Positions 27,085 to 36,444 of a stretch of 64,000 nucleotides of DNA are shown here, piece after piece. Positions within the stretch are counted from its first letter, which is position 1. Each line of letters starts with the position of its first letter. A program made the translations under genes and the position numbers. Origin of the DNA: Xanthomonas sp. Leaf148 (GTDB lineage: Bacteria > Pseudomonadota > Gammaproteobacteria > Xanthomonadales > Xanthomonadaceae); NCBI RefSeq assembly GCF_001423585.1, contig NZ_LMOP01000013.1:128921-192920 (forward strand), written 5' to 3'. The notes beneath the pieces are model-generated. The model saw nothing but the letters and a program-made list of their open reading frames with translations, was not told where the DNA came from and made no database searches.

Positions 27085-27447
27085 TCACTCCTTCGGAAAC
27101 CGCTTGCGCGCACTGTCGCGCACATCGATATCGAAGGTCACGTGCAGCGCCATGTGTTCTGCATGCCCGGCGCCCGCATCGAAACTGAAGCTCAATCCCT
27201 CGCGGCTCGGAAGTTGGCGGGCGTGTTGTTCCAACGCATCGCGCGGCACCAGCAATTGCCAGTGATCGGTGGCGCAATTGCATGCAGCGTGACCGCCGGT
27301 CAGGCTGACGCTATGCCGCACCAGCCGCGCGCCCTGCCCACTTGGCAAACGGCTGAGATTGTCGACGCTGCGCCCGGCAAGCAAAGCAGCCAGTTCGTCT
27401 TCGTCGATACGGAACCGCACGTTCTGACCTTCAATCTGGATTTTCAT
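27085..27447 (-). CDS. small conserved protein downstream of mobA
   Basis: 120 residues starting MKIQIEGQNVRFRIDEDELA from ATG 27447. The opening and the later LLVPRDALEQHARQ resemble a family of small beta-rich proteins (DUF7009-like; name from memory) of unknown function. It overlaps the 3' end of mobA by 17 bases, so it is the last gene of a moeA-mobA unit and may be linked to molybdenum cofactor use, but that rests only on position. No signal peptide or metal motif; CNC near the middle is the only cysteine pair. Confidence 0.8.
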   Translation of the reverse strand: MKIQIEGQNVRFRIDEDELAALLAGRSVDNLSRLPSGQGARLVRHSVSLTGGHAACNCATDHWQLLVPRDALEQHARQLPSREGLSFSFDAGAGHAEHMALHVTFDIDVRDSARKRFPKE

Positions 27448-28000
27448 GAATGAGCTGACTCCACTGCTCGGGCGTATTGCAATTGACGAACGCGGCGCGT
27501 TCGCTGTCTGTGACAGCCACGCGATGGCACTGCAGTGAACGCTGCAGGGCGCGCAGCGAGCGTGACGAGGCCGCACCGTGCATCAACGTCGACAACGCTT
27601 CACGCACAGTGGCATCGATGCACAGGCGCATCGGCAACATCTGCTCATCGAAAGTGACACAGCGCTGCTGCGCGGGTGCCAGCAATCGCGCGATCAACTG
27701 CGTGGAAAGCAGCGGCATATCCACCGGCACCACCACCAGCGTGGTCAGATCGGCGACCTGATCGATCACGCTGACCAACCCGCCGAGCGGCCCCAGATCC
27801 GGCTGCGTATCGGCGATGCCGTCATAGTCCGGGCGCTGGCCGCTGATCAGTACATCCTGCGCACCCGCATCGCGCAGAAGCGCCTGCATCTGCGCAATCA
27901 ATGGACGCCCGCGCCAAAGCAGCATGGCCTTGTCCTGCCCCATCCGCGACGAGCGGCCGCCGGCCAGCACCACACCGGTCCATGGAGATGCGGCGCTCAT
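27431..28000 (-). CDS. mobA: molybdenum cofactor guanylyltransferase
   Basis: Transfers GMP from GTP to molybdopterin to give the guanine dinucleotide form needed by NasA. 189 residues from ATG 28000 (a GTG at 28009 would add three). The signature VVLAGGRSSRMGQDKA (nucleotide-binding loop and catalytic Lys), the DLGPLGGLVSV segment and VVPVDMPLLS (metal-binding Asp) are present. It lies 37 bases after moeA and overlaps the following small gene. Cytosolic. Confidence 0.93.
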   Translation of the reverse strand: MSAASPWTGVVLAGGRSSRMGQDKAMLLWRGRPLIAQMQALLRDAGAQDVLISGQRPDYDGIADTQPDLGPLGGLVSVIDQVADLTTLVVVPVDMPLLSTQLIARLLAPAQQRCVTFDEQMLPMRLCIDATVREALSTLMHGAASSRSLRALQRSLQCHRVAVTDSERAAFVNCNTPEQWSQLIHENPD

Positions 28001-28037
28001 GCCGTGCACGCGCCTGTCGTGCGGTCCGCATGCCGGC

Positions 28038-29291
28038 TCATGCCATCAACACCGGGGCTGCCGGCTGCAGATGGCCCAGCCCGAAAACCTCCGCGGTCGT
28101 ATGTGGCGCCGCTGCGTCGTCCTGCGGCTCCAGCACCGCCCAGACATTGGCCTGCAGCAAGGGCGCCACCCGGAACGATTCCTGCTGCGGCAGGATCTGC
28201 ACGCACAGCGCGCCCAGCGCGTTGCAGTACAACCGAGCACGCAGATGCTGGCGCCAGATCGGCCGCGCTTGCAGCGGCGTCTCCAATGCCACGCGCAGGC
28301 CGCGCTCGTCCGGCATGCCCAGCAATCCGCGCAAGGCCGGTTCGACAAAAAACCGGAGCCCAGCCGCGCTGGCCATAGGATTGCCCGGCAAGCCCACGTA
28401 CAACACGCCGTCGGCAAACCGTGCCAGCAACACCGGCTTGCCCGGTCGCACGGCGACCTTGTGAAACAGCAGGCGCGCTGCGTGCCGCGCCAATGCATCG
28501 GGCACAAAGTCATAGCGACCACGCGACACCGCACCCGTACTCAAGATCACGTCGGCGCCAGCGTTGCGCGCCTGTGCAAGTGCGGCGTCGAACGCCGCAT
28601 CGTCGTCACCCACCTGCCCTTGCCACACCAGGTGCGCGCCCGCTGCGTGCACCTGGCTGCGCAGATAGCTGCTGGTGCCATCGCGGATCTGTCCGGGTTG
28701 CAGCGGTTGCGTGGGGTCGCTGATCAACTCGCGGCCGGTCGCGATCAGCGCAACCCGTGGTCGCCGCACGACCTGAACTTGCGCGCATCCCAGACCAGCC
28801 AGCAACATCAAATGCGCACCACGCAGCACGGTACCCGCAGCGATCACGACATCATCCAGGCGAACATCTTCGCCACGGCAGCGGATGTGCTGCCCCGCAC
28901 GCACATCCGCACGCAGCCGGATGCGGCTGGGGCGTGCGTCGTGGTGGGCAAGAACATCTACCTGCTCGATCGGCACCACCGCATCGGCATGCGCAGGTAC
29001 GCCAGCGCCGGTCATGATCTCCCACGCCGCACCCAACTCCGCCGCACTGGCATCTGTCCCTGCTGCGACCGTGCCCGCCACTACATGCTCGCTGCCTGCT
29101 GCAGCACCAAGCCCCTGTGTGGCGATGGCAAACCCATCCATGGCGCTGTTATCGAATGGTGGCAGCTCGGCCGGACTCGACAACGCCTGCGCAAGTACAC
29201 GGCCCTCGGCATCGGCGCTGTCCACCCACTCGCCGGCTAGCGTGGCGACCTGCTGGTGCACGATGGCAAGTGCTTCGGCGTAGCTGATCAT
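28038..29291 (-). CDS. moeA: molybdopterin molybdenumtransferase, copy 1
   Basis: Inserts molybdate into adenylylated molybdopterin; 417 residues from ATG 29291. MoeA hallmarks are LPPFDNSAMDGFAI, ITGAGVPAHADAVVPIE, LIATGRELI, ILSTGAVSRGRYDFV (family ..TGGvSvGdyD) and GLPGNPMASAAG. Start of a moeA-mobA-DUF unit. A second moeA of similar length lies at 33653-34873; the two proteins differ throughout, so they are old paralogues rather than a recent duplication. Confidence 0.93.
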   Translation of the reverse strand: MISYAEALAIVHQQVATLAGEWVDSADAEGRVLAQALSSPAELPPFDNSAMDGFAIATQGLGAAAGSEHVVAGTVAAGTDASAAELGAAWEIMTGAGVPAHADAVVPIEQVDVLAHHDARPSRIRLRADVRAGQHIRCRGEDVRLDDVVIAAGTVLRGAHLMLLAGLGCAQVQVVRRPRVALIATGRELISDPTQPLQPGQIRDGTSSYLRSQVHAAGAHLVWQGQVGDDDAAFDAALAQARNAGADVILSTGAVSRGRYDFVPDALARHAARLLFHKVAVRPGKPVLLARFADGVLYVGLPGNPMASAAGLRFFVEPALRGLLGMPDERGLRVALETPLQARPIWRQHLRARLYCNALGALCVQILPQQESFRVAPLLQANVWAVLEPQDDAAAPHTTAEVFGLGHLQPAAPVLMA

Positions 29292-29774
29292 GAGCAATGC
29301 GATGCCGACCGGTGGATGACCTGGCTAGGATACCGGCCTGCAGCGTGGCCGGTACAGCGTGGGCAGTGGCGTTCTGGTAGCGCCACAACCTGGGCGCCGC
29401 GATCGACCTGCCTCTAAAGCGCGCTGGTTGGTAATCCTGCGTCTATCGTCAGCAATGCCCTGGTCCTGCTGACTGTAAGCATCGGCGATGTGCCGCAGCG
29501 GATCAAACATCGTCGCCTGGACGGAATGACTGAGGAGTGGCTGGCGGAGCCTCTGAGTGTCGACTGCACAAACAGGCATCGACTGAAGGATCAACGCCCG
29601 TGCAGTGCGTGATCTGCAGTGCCATTCCAGCTGGAGTACAGCGCAGTGCCAGAGAAAGATGCAGAAGCCGCATCTCCGTACCCCATGCTCATTCGCAAGC
29701 GGTCTAGCGCGACGGCGTGATTGACTTGGCACAGCAACCAGCTGGTAACTGGACGCATGGCGTAGCCGTTTCCG
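29292..29774. other. intergenic region, no supported gene
   Basis: About 480 bases between moeA and xthA. Open frames on the minus strand give only basic, low-complexity proteins; one contains EHGVRRCGFC, reminiscent of spurious frames in Xanthomonas intergenic repeats. It presumably holds the moeA promoter, which was not identified. No Moco riboswitch-like structure was recognised by eye. Confidence 0.5.
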
Positions 29775-30818
29775 TTACGTCTTGCCAACCGTGCGCGCAG
29801 CCTTCTTCGCTGCTGCTTTGCCAGCGTTTGCGGAACTGATTGCCGACGTGCGCGTTGCATTTTTCTTTTTCGCCACCGCTCCCGTAGCGGACTGCTTCGC
29901 GGCGCGCTTTGAACCGCTTTTCGCCGCGGTCTTTGCTGCCGGTTTGCGCACTGGCGTTTTTTTCTTCGCCCCACGTTTGCGCGTCGTCGATGCGGTTTCA
30001 TCGCTCGCCATCGTCTCGGCGATCGCGTCCGGTACCCGCACGCTGATCCAGGTAGGCGCGTGATCGCTGGCCTTTTCCAGGGCCCGCACCCATCTGTCTA
30101 CGCCCGCATCCTGCAAGCCGGCCGCCAATGCGCGATTGAGTAGCAAATGATCGATACGCAGCCCGCGATCGCGCGCAAAATGCTGGCGAAAATAATCCCA
30201 GAACGTATAGATCGGCGCATCGCCATGCACCGCCAGCAGACTATCGGTCCAGCCCTGCTCCAGCAGCGCCTGGTACGCCTGCCGGCTTTCCGGTTGCAGC
30301 AATGCATCCTTGCGCCAACCCTTGGGGTCGTAGATGTCCGCATCGGTCGGCACGACGTTGAAGTCGCCGATCAAGGCCACCGGATGCGGCAACTCCACCA
30401 ACGTCTTCGCATGCCGGATAAGACGCTGAAACCAGGCCAGCTTGTAATCAAATTTCGGACCAGGCTGCGGGTTGCCGTTGGGCAAATACAGACACGCCAC
30501 CACCACTCCATGAATCGCCGCTTCCAGATAGCGACTCTGGGTGTCGCTCGGGTCCCAGGGCAGGCCACGGCGAATCTCGACAGGGTCGGCGCCGCGCGCC
30601 AGCAAGGCAACGCCATTCCAGGCGCGCTGTCCCTGCCAGATCACACCGTAGCCAGCATCGCGAACCGCCTGCTCCGGAAACGCCTCTTGTGTGGCTTTTA
30701 GCTCCTGCAGACCCACAATATCTGGTTGCTCGCGCATGAGCCATTCCAGCAGGTGCGGCAACCGGCTGGCGATTCCGTTGACGTTGAAGGTGGCGATCTT
30801 GCGTGTGGTGCTTGCCAT
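29775..30818 (-). CDS. xthA: exodeoxyribonuclease III with a basic H1-like tail
   Basis: AP endonuclease / 3'-5' exonuclease for base-excision repair, 347 residues. Residues 1 to about 262 form the EEP nuclease domain: FNVNGI, VGLQELKA (metal-binding Glu), GDFNVVPTDAD (catalytic Asp and Asn), LRIDHLL, and the ending SDHAPTWISV (catalytic Asp-His). Residues about 278-347 are an added tail made almost only of K, R, A, T and S (RGAKKKTPVRKPAAKTAAKS, then more of the same), resembling histone H1 or AlgP-type DNA-binding tails; typical XthA of ~260-270 residues lacks it. The tail would bind DNA non-specifically. ATG 30818. Confidence 0.93.
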   Translation of the reverse strand: MASTTRKIATFNVNGIASRLPHLLEWLMREQPDIVGLQELKATQEAFPEQAVRDAGYGVIWQGQRAWNGVALLARGADPVEIRRGLPWDPSDTQSRYLEAAIHGVVVACLYLPNGNPQPGPKFDYKLAWFQRLIRHAKTLVELPHPVALIGDFNVVPTDADIYDPKGWRKDALLQPESRQAYQALLEQGWTDSLLAVHGDAPIYTFWDYFRQHFARDRGLRIDHLLLNRALAAGLQDAGVDRWVRALEKASDHAPTWISVRVPDAIAETMASDETASTTRKRGAKKKTPVRKPAAKTAAKSGSKRAAKQSATGAVAKKKNATRTSAISSANAGKAAAKKAARTVGKT

Positions 30819-31279
30819 GGATTGCCAGCTTGTTGCGCGCTCGATGAAATCGCAGCATGGCGGCGGTCACATGAAGGCGATGCCCAAGCGAGGTGAAGCT
30901 GCCGCGCAGGCATGCATGGGCGCACACGCCTCGCTGCACGCGCCCGACCACGACAGGCAAGGCATCAAAGCCAGGCATGCGGGAAAGTGCCAGTCTCGCC
31001 TCCACCCGTCTGCTACCACGCCTGGAAGACCGGCTTTTGGCGATGCGGTCGCACACACAACCATACGATGCCCCCGCACGCACCACGCACCGCACCGCGT
31101 TTCACCGAATTGAAATCGGATGCGTGCATCACGAACAAACAGCGGGATGAAGACGAAACCAACGCCGAGTCAGTGCTGACGCAGCGCCGCTTTCAATCAC
31201 GCAAGACATGCACATCGATCGATAGGTCGCACCAACTCATGCGCTATCGCCCGCGATTGGCAACCGAGCAGCAGCGATC
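30819..31279. other. intergenic region, no supported gene
   Basis: About 460 bases upstream of xthA. No frame with a ribosome binding site and plausible protein, no terminator and no repeat was recognised. Confidence 0.5.
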
Positions 31280-31495
31280 TCACGCCCCAGGATCTGCTGG
31301 TCCCAGCTGATTGGCGGCCAGAATTTCATCGATCCGTTTAACAATCTGCGCGGCCTCTTCCTGCGACTGGGCACCAGCAGTAATTTTTTCGGCACGTGCG
31401 TGGAACACGTCCCAAAAATCGTCCGGATGCTGGCTGCGAATCTCAGGCAAGTGTTCTGCCAGCTGTTTCAATTGCGCATCGATATCGGGTGTCAT
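31280..31495 (-). CDS. small acidic hypothetical protein
   Basis: 71 residues, MTPDIDAQLKQLAEHLPEIR onward, helical and acidic with no cysteine, signal peptide or membrane segment. The start is well supported: AAGGAG with six-base spacing before ATG 31495. Family not recognised. It stands alone between non-coding stretches, so its context gives no hint of function. Confidence 0.75.
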   Translation of the reverse strand: MTPDIDAQLKQLAEHLPEIRSQHPDDFWDVFHARAEKITAGAQSQEEAAQIVKRIDEILAANQLGPADPGA

Positions 31496-32109
31496 CAAGA
31501 TCTCCTTCTGTAGCCAAACGCGGTTGATAAGACGTGGCGAAGAATGCTCAGTTGGATTCGGACAGCGCATAACTTGCGCGTTGACGCGAACACGCAAATT
31601 CCAGAGACCGTCCGCATCTGCCTGACGAACATCCAACGCAACACCATTCCGCTACGCTACCGCCGCCTGGGTGAGCCTGATGACAATGCAGCAGGCAACG
31701 TCATCGGCGGAACGAAAATCTGCAGTGCTACGGACGCACCAGCGCTGCAATCTCGCTTGGGAAATCTGCGCGCTGGCAACCCAGGCAGTGATTGGTCGTG
31801 GTTCCTAGTCACTTGCGCGCTCCAGCCAGCAGCGTCAGTTTGTTGTTGAGCTCGTGATTGAACGCAAGGTCCAGACACTTCGCGATGCTGATCGATCTGC
31901 TGCAGTTATCGCCGGAAGCGTGCCGCAGAATTTCTGCGCCAGGTGCGGGCCACACCTTCCGAGGACTTCGCTCAGTCATCCGCCAAGATGGCGTTGTAAA
32001 GGGTTCTTCGACACCGCGCTCGAAGGCCAGAGGATCGGCCTGGGTACGCTCGATTCCCACCGTCAGCCACCGCACGTCAAACCCCCGATGTTTGCGCGAC
32101 AATGGCGCC
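31496..32109. other. intergenic region with a possible sensor-kinase remnant
   Basis: About 610 bases. On the minus strand the frame ending near 31809 reads LDLAFNHELNNKLTLLAG, which resembles the H-box of a histidine kinase (HELNN). The surrounding frame has no start or other kinase motif, so at most a gene fragment is present. Nothing else was recognised. Confidence 0.4.
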
Positions 32110-33252
32110 ATGAACAGCCATGACCTCTCCCCCGCCGATGCGCGTGCACGCGCCCTGCAAGGCGCCTTGTTGATCGATATCCGGCACCTGCATGAGCGCG
32201 CCAGCGGCCAGGCCGAAGGTGCGTTGGCGATTGCGCAACACGATCTTGAAACCGCACCCACCCAGCATCTGCCCGACCAAGCAGGCGAAATCCTGTTGAT
32301 CTGCCAGAGCGGCAAACGCTCCGCGCACACGGCCGAGGTCTTGCGTGCACAGGGGTACGCGCAGGTGGCATCGGTGCTGGGCGGGACCACTGCATGGATG
32401 AGCGATGGCCTGCCGTTGGTGCGCCCGACCCTGCCGGCGGACGAACAGGATTTTCTTGAGCGCTATTCGCGGCATCTGCGCTTGCCGCAGGTCGGCCTGC
32501 AAGGCCAGCAGCGGCTGGCACGTGCGCGCGTGCTGCTGATCGGCGCTGGCGGGCTGGGCTCGCCGGCTGCGTTTTATCTCGCTGCCGCAGGCGTCGGCCA
32601 CCTGCGCCTGGCCGACGACGATGTCGTCGACCGCAGCAATCTGCAGCGCCAGATCCTGCACACCGAAGACAGCGTCGGCACTGCCAAGGTTGACTCGGCG
32701 GTACAGCGGATCGGCGCGCTCAATCCGCGCGTGCACGTCGAGGCGGTGCAGACACGCGTGACCGCCGACAACGTGGAAGCGTTGTTGCAGGGTGTTGATG
32801 TCGTGGTCGACGGCGCCGACAACTTTGCGGCGCGCTATTTGCTCAACGATGCCTGCGTCAAACTCGGCAAGCCACTGGTCTACGGCGCGGTGCAACAGTT
32901 CGAAGGCCAGGTGAGCGTGTTCGATGCCGGCCGCCATCGCGGGCAGGCGCCGTGCTACCGCTGCCTGTTCCCCGAGCCGCCGCCGCCGGAATTTGCCCCC
33001 AGCTGCGCGGAAGCAGGCGTACTCGGCGTGCTGCCTGGCGTGATCGGGCTGTTGCAAGCCACCGAAGCGCTCAAATTGCTGCTTGGCATCGGCGACAGCC
33101 TGAGCGGCCGCCTGCTCAGCTTCGACGCGCTGTCGATGCGGTTTCGCGAGATCCGCCTGCCGCCCGACCCGCACTGCCCGGTGTGCGCGCCGGATGTGGC
33201 ATTTCCCGGCTATGCGGACTACGCGTCCTTTTGCGGCAGCGCAGTCGGCTGA
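32110..33252 (+). CDS. moeB: rhodanese-MoeB fusion (molybdopterin-synthase adenylyltransferase)
   Basis: 380 residues. Residues 1-105 are a rhodanese domain with the persulphide-forming loop CQSGKRS. Residues 115-380 are a ThiF/MoeB adenylyltransferase: GAGGLGS (ATP), DDDVVDRSNLQRQ, VDGADNF, and zinc pairs CYRC and CPVC. The enzyme adenylates the C terminus of the small molybdopterin synthase subunit (MoaD) before sulphur transfer. Fusion to a sulphur-carrying domain suggests both activation and sulphuration in one protein. Eukaryotic MOCS3/Uba4 has the same pair in the reverse order. ATG 32110 is chosen by the start of the rhodanese fold; the frame is open further upstream but without homology. 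Confidence 0.92.
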   Translation: MNSHDLSPADARARALQGALLIDIRHLHERASGQAEGALAIAQHDLETAPTQHLPDQAGEILLICQSGKRSAHTAEVLRAQGYAQVASVLGGTTAWMSDGLPLVRPTLPADEQDFLERYSRHLRLPQVGLQGQQRLARARVLLIGAGGLGSPAAFYLAAAGVGHLRLADDDVVDRSNLQRQILHTEDSVGTAKVDSAVQRIGALNPRVHVEAVQTRVTADNVEALLQGVDVVVDGADNFAARYLLNDACVKLGKPLVYGAVQQFEGQVSVFDAGRHRGQAPCYRCLFPEPPPPEFAPSCAEAGVLGVLPGVIGLLQATEALKLLLGIGDSLSGRLLSFDALSMRFREIRLPPDPHCPVCAPDVAFPGYADYASFCGSAVG

Positions 33253-33652
33253 GCGCAGCTTTCGAAGCGGCATTGCAGGTCTGCAACGTCCGATCAGCGC
33301 CTTGATCGCGCTAGCGGCGCAGATCCGCCGGCGCGACTTGGCGGCCAATCAACGTCGGTTGAAGCGCTAACGCGTTGAGCGAACCCACCTCAGGCGCCTG
33401 CGTACCACAGCGGCTTTTGCAGCGCGGCGAAGCCAAGCGGCACACATTCTCCGCACCGCTTCCTTCTTGCCCACGCGACTGCAGCGTCGCCGCGCAGACG
33501 AGTCATTTAGAGCAGCTAGTCAAACGACGTTGCAGCCGCCAGGTAGGGCGGCCCGTGCTCGGAATCACTCGTACACACGGATTCTGAGCGCGCCGTCCAT
33601 ACCCACTTGACGACTGCTCACCACGTTGAGTGAGCCGCTCTTGGTCATCTGC
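33253..33652. other. intergenic region with dispersed repeat
   Basis: 400 bases between convergent moeB and the second moeA. It holds copy C of the dispersed repeat; no gene or clear terminator was seen. Confidence 0.5.
33518..33641. repeat. dispersed intergenic repeat, copy C
   Basis: Best-matching partner of copy A (14925-15048): GCAGCCGCCAGG, GAGCGCGCCGTCCA and GAGCCGCTC blocks in the same order and spacing within a few bases. It shares CTTGACGACTGCTCACCAC with copy B, where the first bases differ. Confidence 0.65.
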
Positions 33653-34873
33653 CTACAGCGCGTACGGAATCACCCGCACGATCTCGCCCGCCTCGAAGCG
33701 ACGCGCCTGCTCCGGCAGGACGATCAGGGCATTGCTGTCGGCCGCGCCACGCAGCAAATGCGAAGCGTCGCCACGATGCGGCTGCGCGCTCAGATGTCCG
33801 TCGGTGCCACATTCCAAGCGGCCGCGCAGGAATTCCAGGCGCTCGTGACGTTTTTCCCAGGGACTAGCCAGCGCGGCGTGCCACAACGGGCGCGGCTCGC
33901 TGCGTCCCTGCAACCCGTCCAGCAACGGCACACCGTAGGCGATCAACGTTGCCAGGACAGACACCGGATTACCCGGCAGCCCCAACACCAGGCAGCGCCC
34001 GATCTGCCCCAACACCGCCGGCATGCCCGGACGCATGCGCACACGCCAGAAATGGATCTGCCCCAACTCCTGGATCAGTCCCGGCAGATAATCCTTTTCG
34101 CCGGCCGACACACCGCCGCAGGTAATCACCACATCGAAGGCGGCCGCCGCATCTTCCAGCATGGTGCGGATGCGCTGCGGATCGTCCGGCAAGGTCGGCC
34201 ACGCGGTCGGCGCATAGCCCAGCGCCCGCAGCTGCGCCATCAGCATGTCGCGGTTGCTGTTGTAGATCTGGCCGGGGCCAAGCGGCATGCCCGGCTCCAC
34301 CAACTCATCGCCAGTGGCCAGCACCGCGATGGTCGGCCGCGGTGCCACCGCCAGTCGCGACATGCCCAGCGCCGCAGCCAGCCCGATGCGCGCGGGAGTC
34401 AGCACCTGCCCGGTCTGGATGACCAGATCGCCTGCACGCACATCGCTGCCGGCCAAGCGCACCGATGCACCCGCGCTGGGTGTGGACCGGATGGTGACCA
34501 CGCCGTCGCGTTCTTCGGTGTCTTCCTTGGGTACCACGGTGTCGGCACCTGCCGGAAGCGGAGCACCGGTGGTGATGCGCAGGCATTGCCCTTCGGCCAG
34601 CGTGCCGCCCCACTGCTCGCCGGCAAACTGCTCGCCGACAAGCTGCAAGCGCGTCTGCGCGCCAGCCAGATCGGCATGCCGCAATGCAAAGCCATCCATC
34701 GCACTGTTGGCGAATGGCGGCAACGCCAGTGGCGCGATCAGATCGGCAGCGCAGATGCGGCCATCGGCACGCGCGGTGGCAATGTTTTCGTCGGGCGGAC
34801 GATTGGCACCGGCGACGGCGTGCAGAATCTGCAACGCCTGCGCGTAAGCAATACGGGTGGGATAGTCGTTCAT
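33653..34873 (-). CDS. moeA: molybdopterin molybdenumtransferase, copy 2
   Basis: 406 residues from ATG 34873. MoeA motifs: LPPFANSAMDGFAL, TTGAPLPAGADTVVPKED, VLATGDELV, SNRDMLMAQL, VITCGGVSAGEKDYL and GLPGNPVSVLAT. This copy keeps the canonical GGVS.G..D sequence more closely than the 28038-29291 copy (TGAVSRGRYD), so it is the better candidate for the main enzyme. It is alone, with der downstream on the same strand after a 160-base gap. Confidence 0.93.
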   Translation of the reverse strand: MNDYPTRIAYAQALQILHAVAGANRPPDENIATARADGRICAADLIAPLALPPFANSAMDGFALRHADLAGAQTRLQLVGEQFAGEQWGGTLAEGQCLRITTGAPLPAGADTVVPKEDTEERDGVVTIRSTPSAGASVRLAGSDVRAGDLVIQTGQVLTPARIGLAAALGMSRLAVAPRPTIAVLATGDELVEPGMPLGPGQIYNSNRDMLMAQLRALGYAPTAWPTLPDDPQRIRTMLEDAAAAFDVVITCGGVSAGEKDYLPGLIQELGQIHFWRVRMRPGMPAVLGQIGRCLVLGLPGNPVSVLATLIAYGVPLLDGLQGRSEPRPLWHAALASPWEKRHERLEFLRGRLECGTDGHLSAQPHRGDASHLLRGAADSNALIVLPEQARRFEAGEIVRVIPYAL

Positions 34874-35036
34874 GGCATGAAGGATACCAGCGTGCCATGA
34901 CTGCTCGGGGCCTACCCCGCCGGCCTGTCATGCAGATGCCGCGTGCGGGCGCATTACCCGCCGCTCGCTACCCAACACATGCTGCTGCAATCCATCGATG
35001 CCACGGCGCCGAGGCGCCATGGCATACCGCAAAGAC

Positions 35037-36434
35037 TTACTTGCCCTTGACGTGCCGCATCAAACGCCGCTTGCGCGCAACCTGACGGTCCGAAAGCGTG
35101 TTCTTCTTGCCCTCATACGGATTGGCGCCTTCGCGGAAGATGAAACGCACCGGCGTCCCCACCAGCTTGAAGCGCTTGCGGAAGAAGTTTTCCAGATAGC
35201 GCTTGTAGGATTCCGGCAGCACCTTCAATCGCGTGCCGTGCACGATAAACGTCGGCGGATTTGCGCCACCCGGATGCACATAGCGCAACTTGGAGACGTG
35301 GCCACGAATGCTAGGCGGCGGATTGGTTTCGTAGGCGATTTCCAGCGCCTGATTCACTTCGCTGGTGCTGAACTCATGCGTGGCAGATGCATGCGCGCGA
35401 TGGATCGCCTGGAACAGCTCGCGCATGCCCGAGCCATGCAACGCGGAAATCCGCACCGCCTCGGCCCAGCTGACAAAGCCCAGCTTGCGCGACAACAGGT
35501 CTTCGGCCTGCGCACGTTGATAGTCGCTCTGTCCATCCCACTTATTGATCGCTACGACCAGCGCACGGCCAGCGTCCAGGATTGCACCAAGAATGGTCGC
35601 GTCCTGATCGGTGACGCCTTCGCCGGCATCGAGCATCAGCACTGCGACCTGGCATTGTTCGATCGCCTGCAGCGTCTTGAACGCGCTGAATTTCTCCACC
35701 GCCTCTTCGACCTTGCCCCTGCGACGCAGGCCTGCCGTGTCGATCAAACGGTATTGGCGACCGTCGCGATCCATATCCACGGCGATCGAGTCGCGCGTGG
35801 TGCCCGGCACTTCCGAGGCGATCATGCGCTCTTCGCCAAGCAGGCGATTGACCAGCGTCGACTTGCCCACGTTCGGGCGACCGACAAAGGCGATACGCAC
35901 GCGCGCCGGATCGGTATCCAACAACTCGCCGGCACCTTCCGCAGGCAGACGGGCACCGACTTCTTCGAGCAGTTCGTCGATCCCCTGCCGATGCGCAGCA
36001 GACAGTGCCACCACATCGGAGAAGCCGTAGCGCGCAAATTCCGAGCGCACGGTCTCTTCGTCGGTACCGTCGATCTTGTTGATCACCAGCACAGTCGGCC
36101 GCGCCAGCTTGCGCAGCCAGGCCAGGATTTCGTCGTCCAGCGATGAGGCGCCTTCGCGGCCATCGACCACGAACAGCACCAGATCCGCCTCGCCTGCGGC
36201 AGCGCGTGCCTGACGCGCAGTCGCACCGGCCAGGCCTTCCTCGTCGCCGGCGATACCACCGGTATCGACAACGATGAAGGGGCGCTCCTCGTCGAGACGG
36301 CAGACGCCGTAGTTACGGTCGCGGGTGACGCCCGGCTGGTCATGGACCAGCGCGTCACGGGTGCGCGTCAGCGCATTGAAAATGGTGGACTTGCCGACAT
36401 TGGGCCGTCCAACCAGGGCGACCAGGGGCAGCAT
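35037..36434 (-). CDS. der: ribosome-associated GTPase Der (EngA)
   Basis: Essential double GTPase for 50S subunit assembly, 465 residues. Two tandem G domains, each with GRPNVGKST (residues ~9 and ~185), DTGGIAG / [13 protein letters not shown] / NKWD, then a C-terminal KH-like domain rich in basic residues ending [17 protein letters not shown] with seven-base spacing precedes ATG 36434. It follows bamB by 10 bases, as in E. coli. Confidence 0.97.
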   Translation of the reverse strand: MLPLVALVGRPNVGKSTIFNALTRTRDALVHDQPGVTRDRNYGVCRLDEERPFIVVDTGGIAGDEEGLAGATARQARAAAGEADLVLFVVDGREGASSLDDEILAWLRKLARPTVLVINKIDGTDEETVRSEFARYGFSDVVALSAAHRQGIDELLEEVGARLPAEGAGELLDTDPARVRIAFVGRPNVGKSTLVNRLLGEERMIASEVPGTTRDSIAVDMDRDGRQYRLIDTAGLRRRGKVEEAVEKFSAFKTLQAIEQCQVAVLMLDAGEGVTDQDATILGAILDAGRALVVAINKWDGQSDYQRAQAEDLLSRKLGFVSWAEAVRISALHGSGMRELFQAIHRAHASATHEFSTSEVNQALEIAYETNPPPSIRGHVSKLRYVHPGGANPPTFIVHGTRLKVLPESYKRYLENFFRKRFKLVGTPVRFIFREGANPYEGKKNTLSDRQVARKRRLMRHVKGK

Positions 36435-36444
36435 CGCAAGGTCC

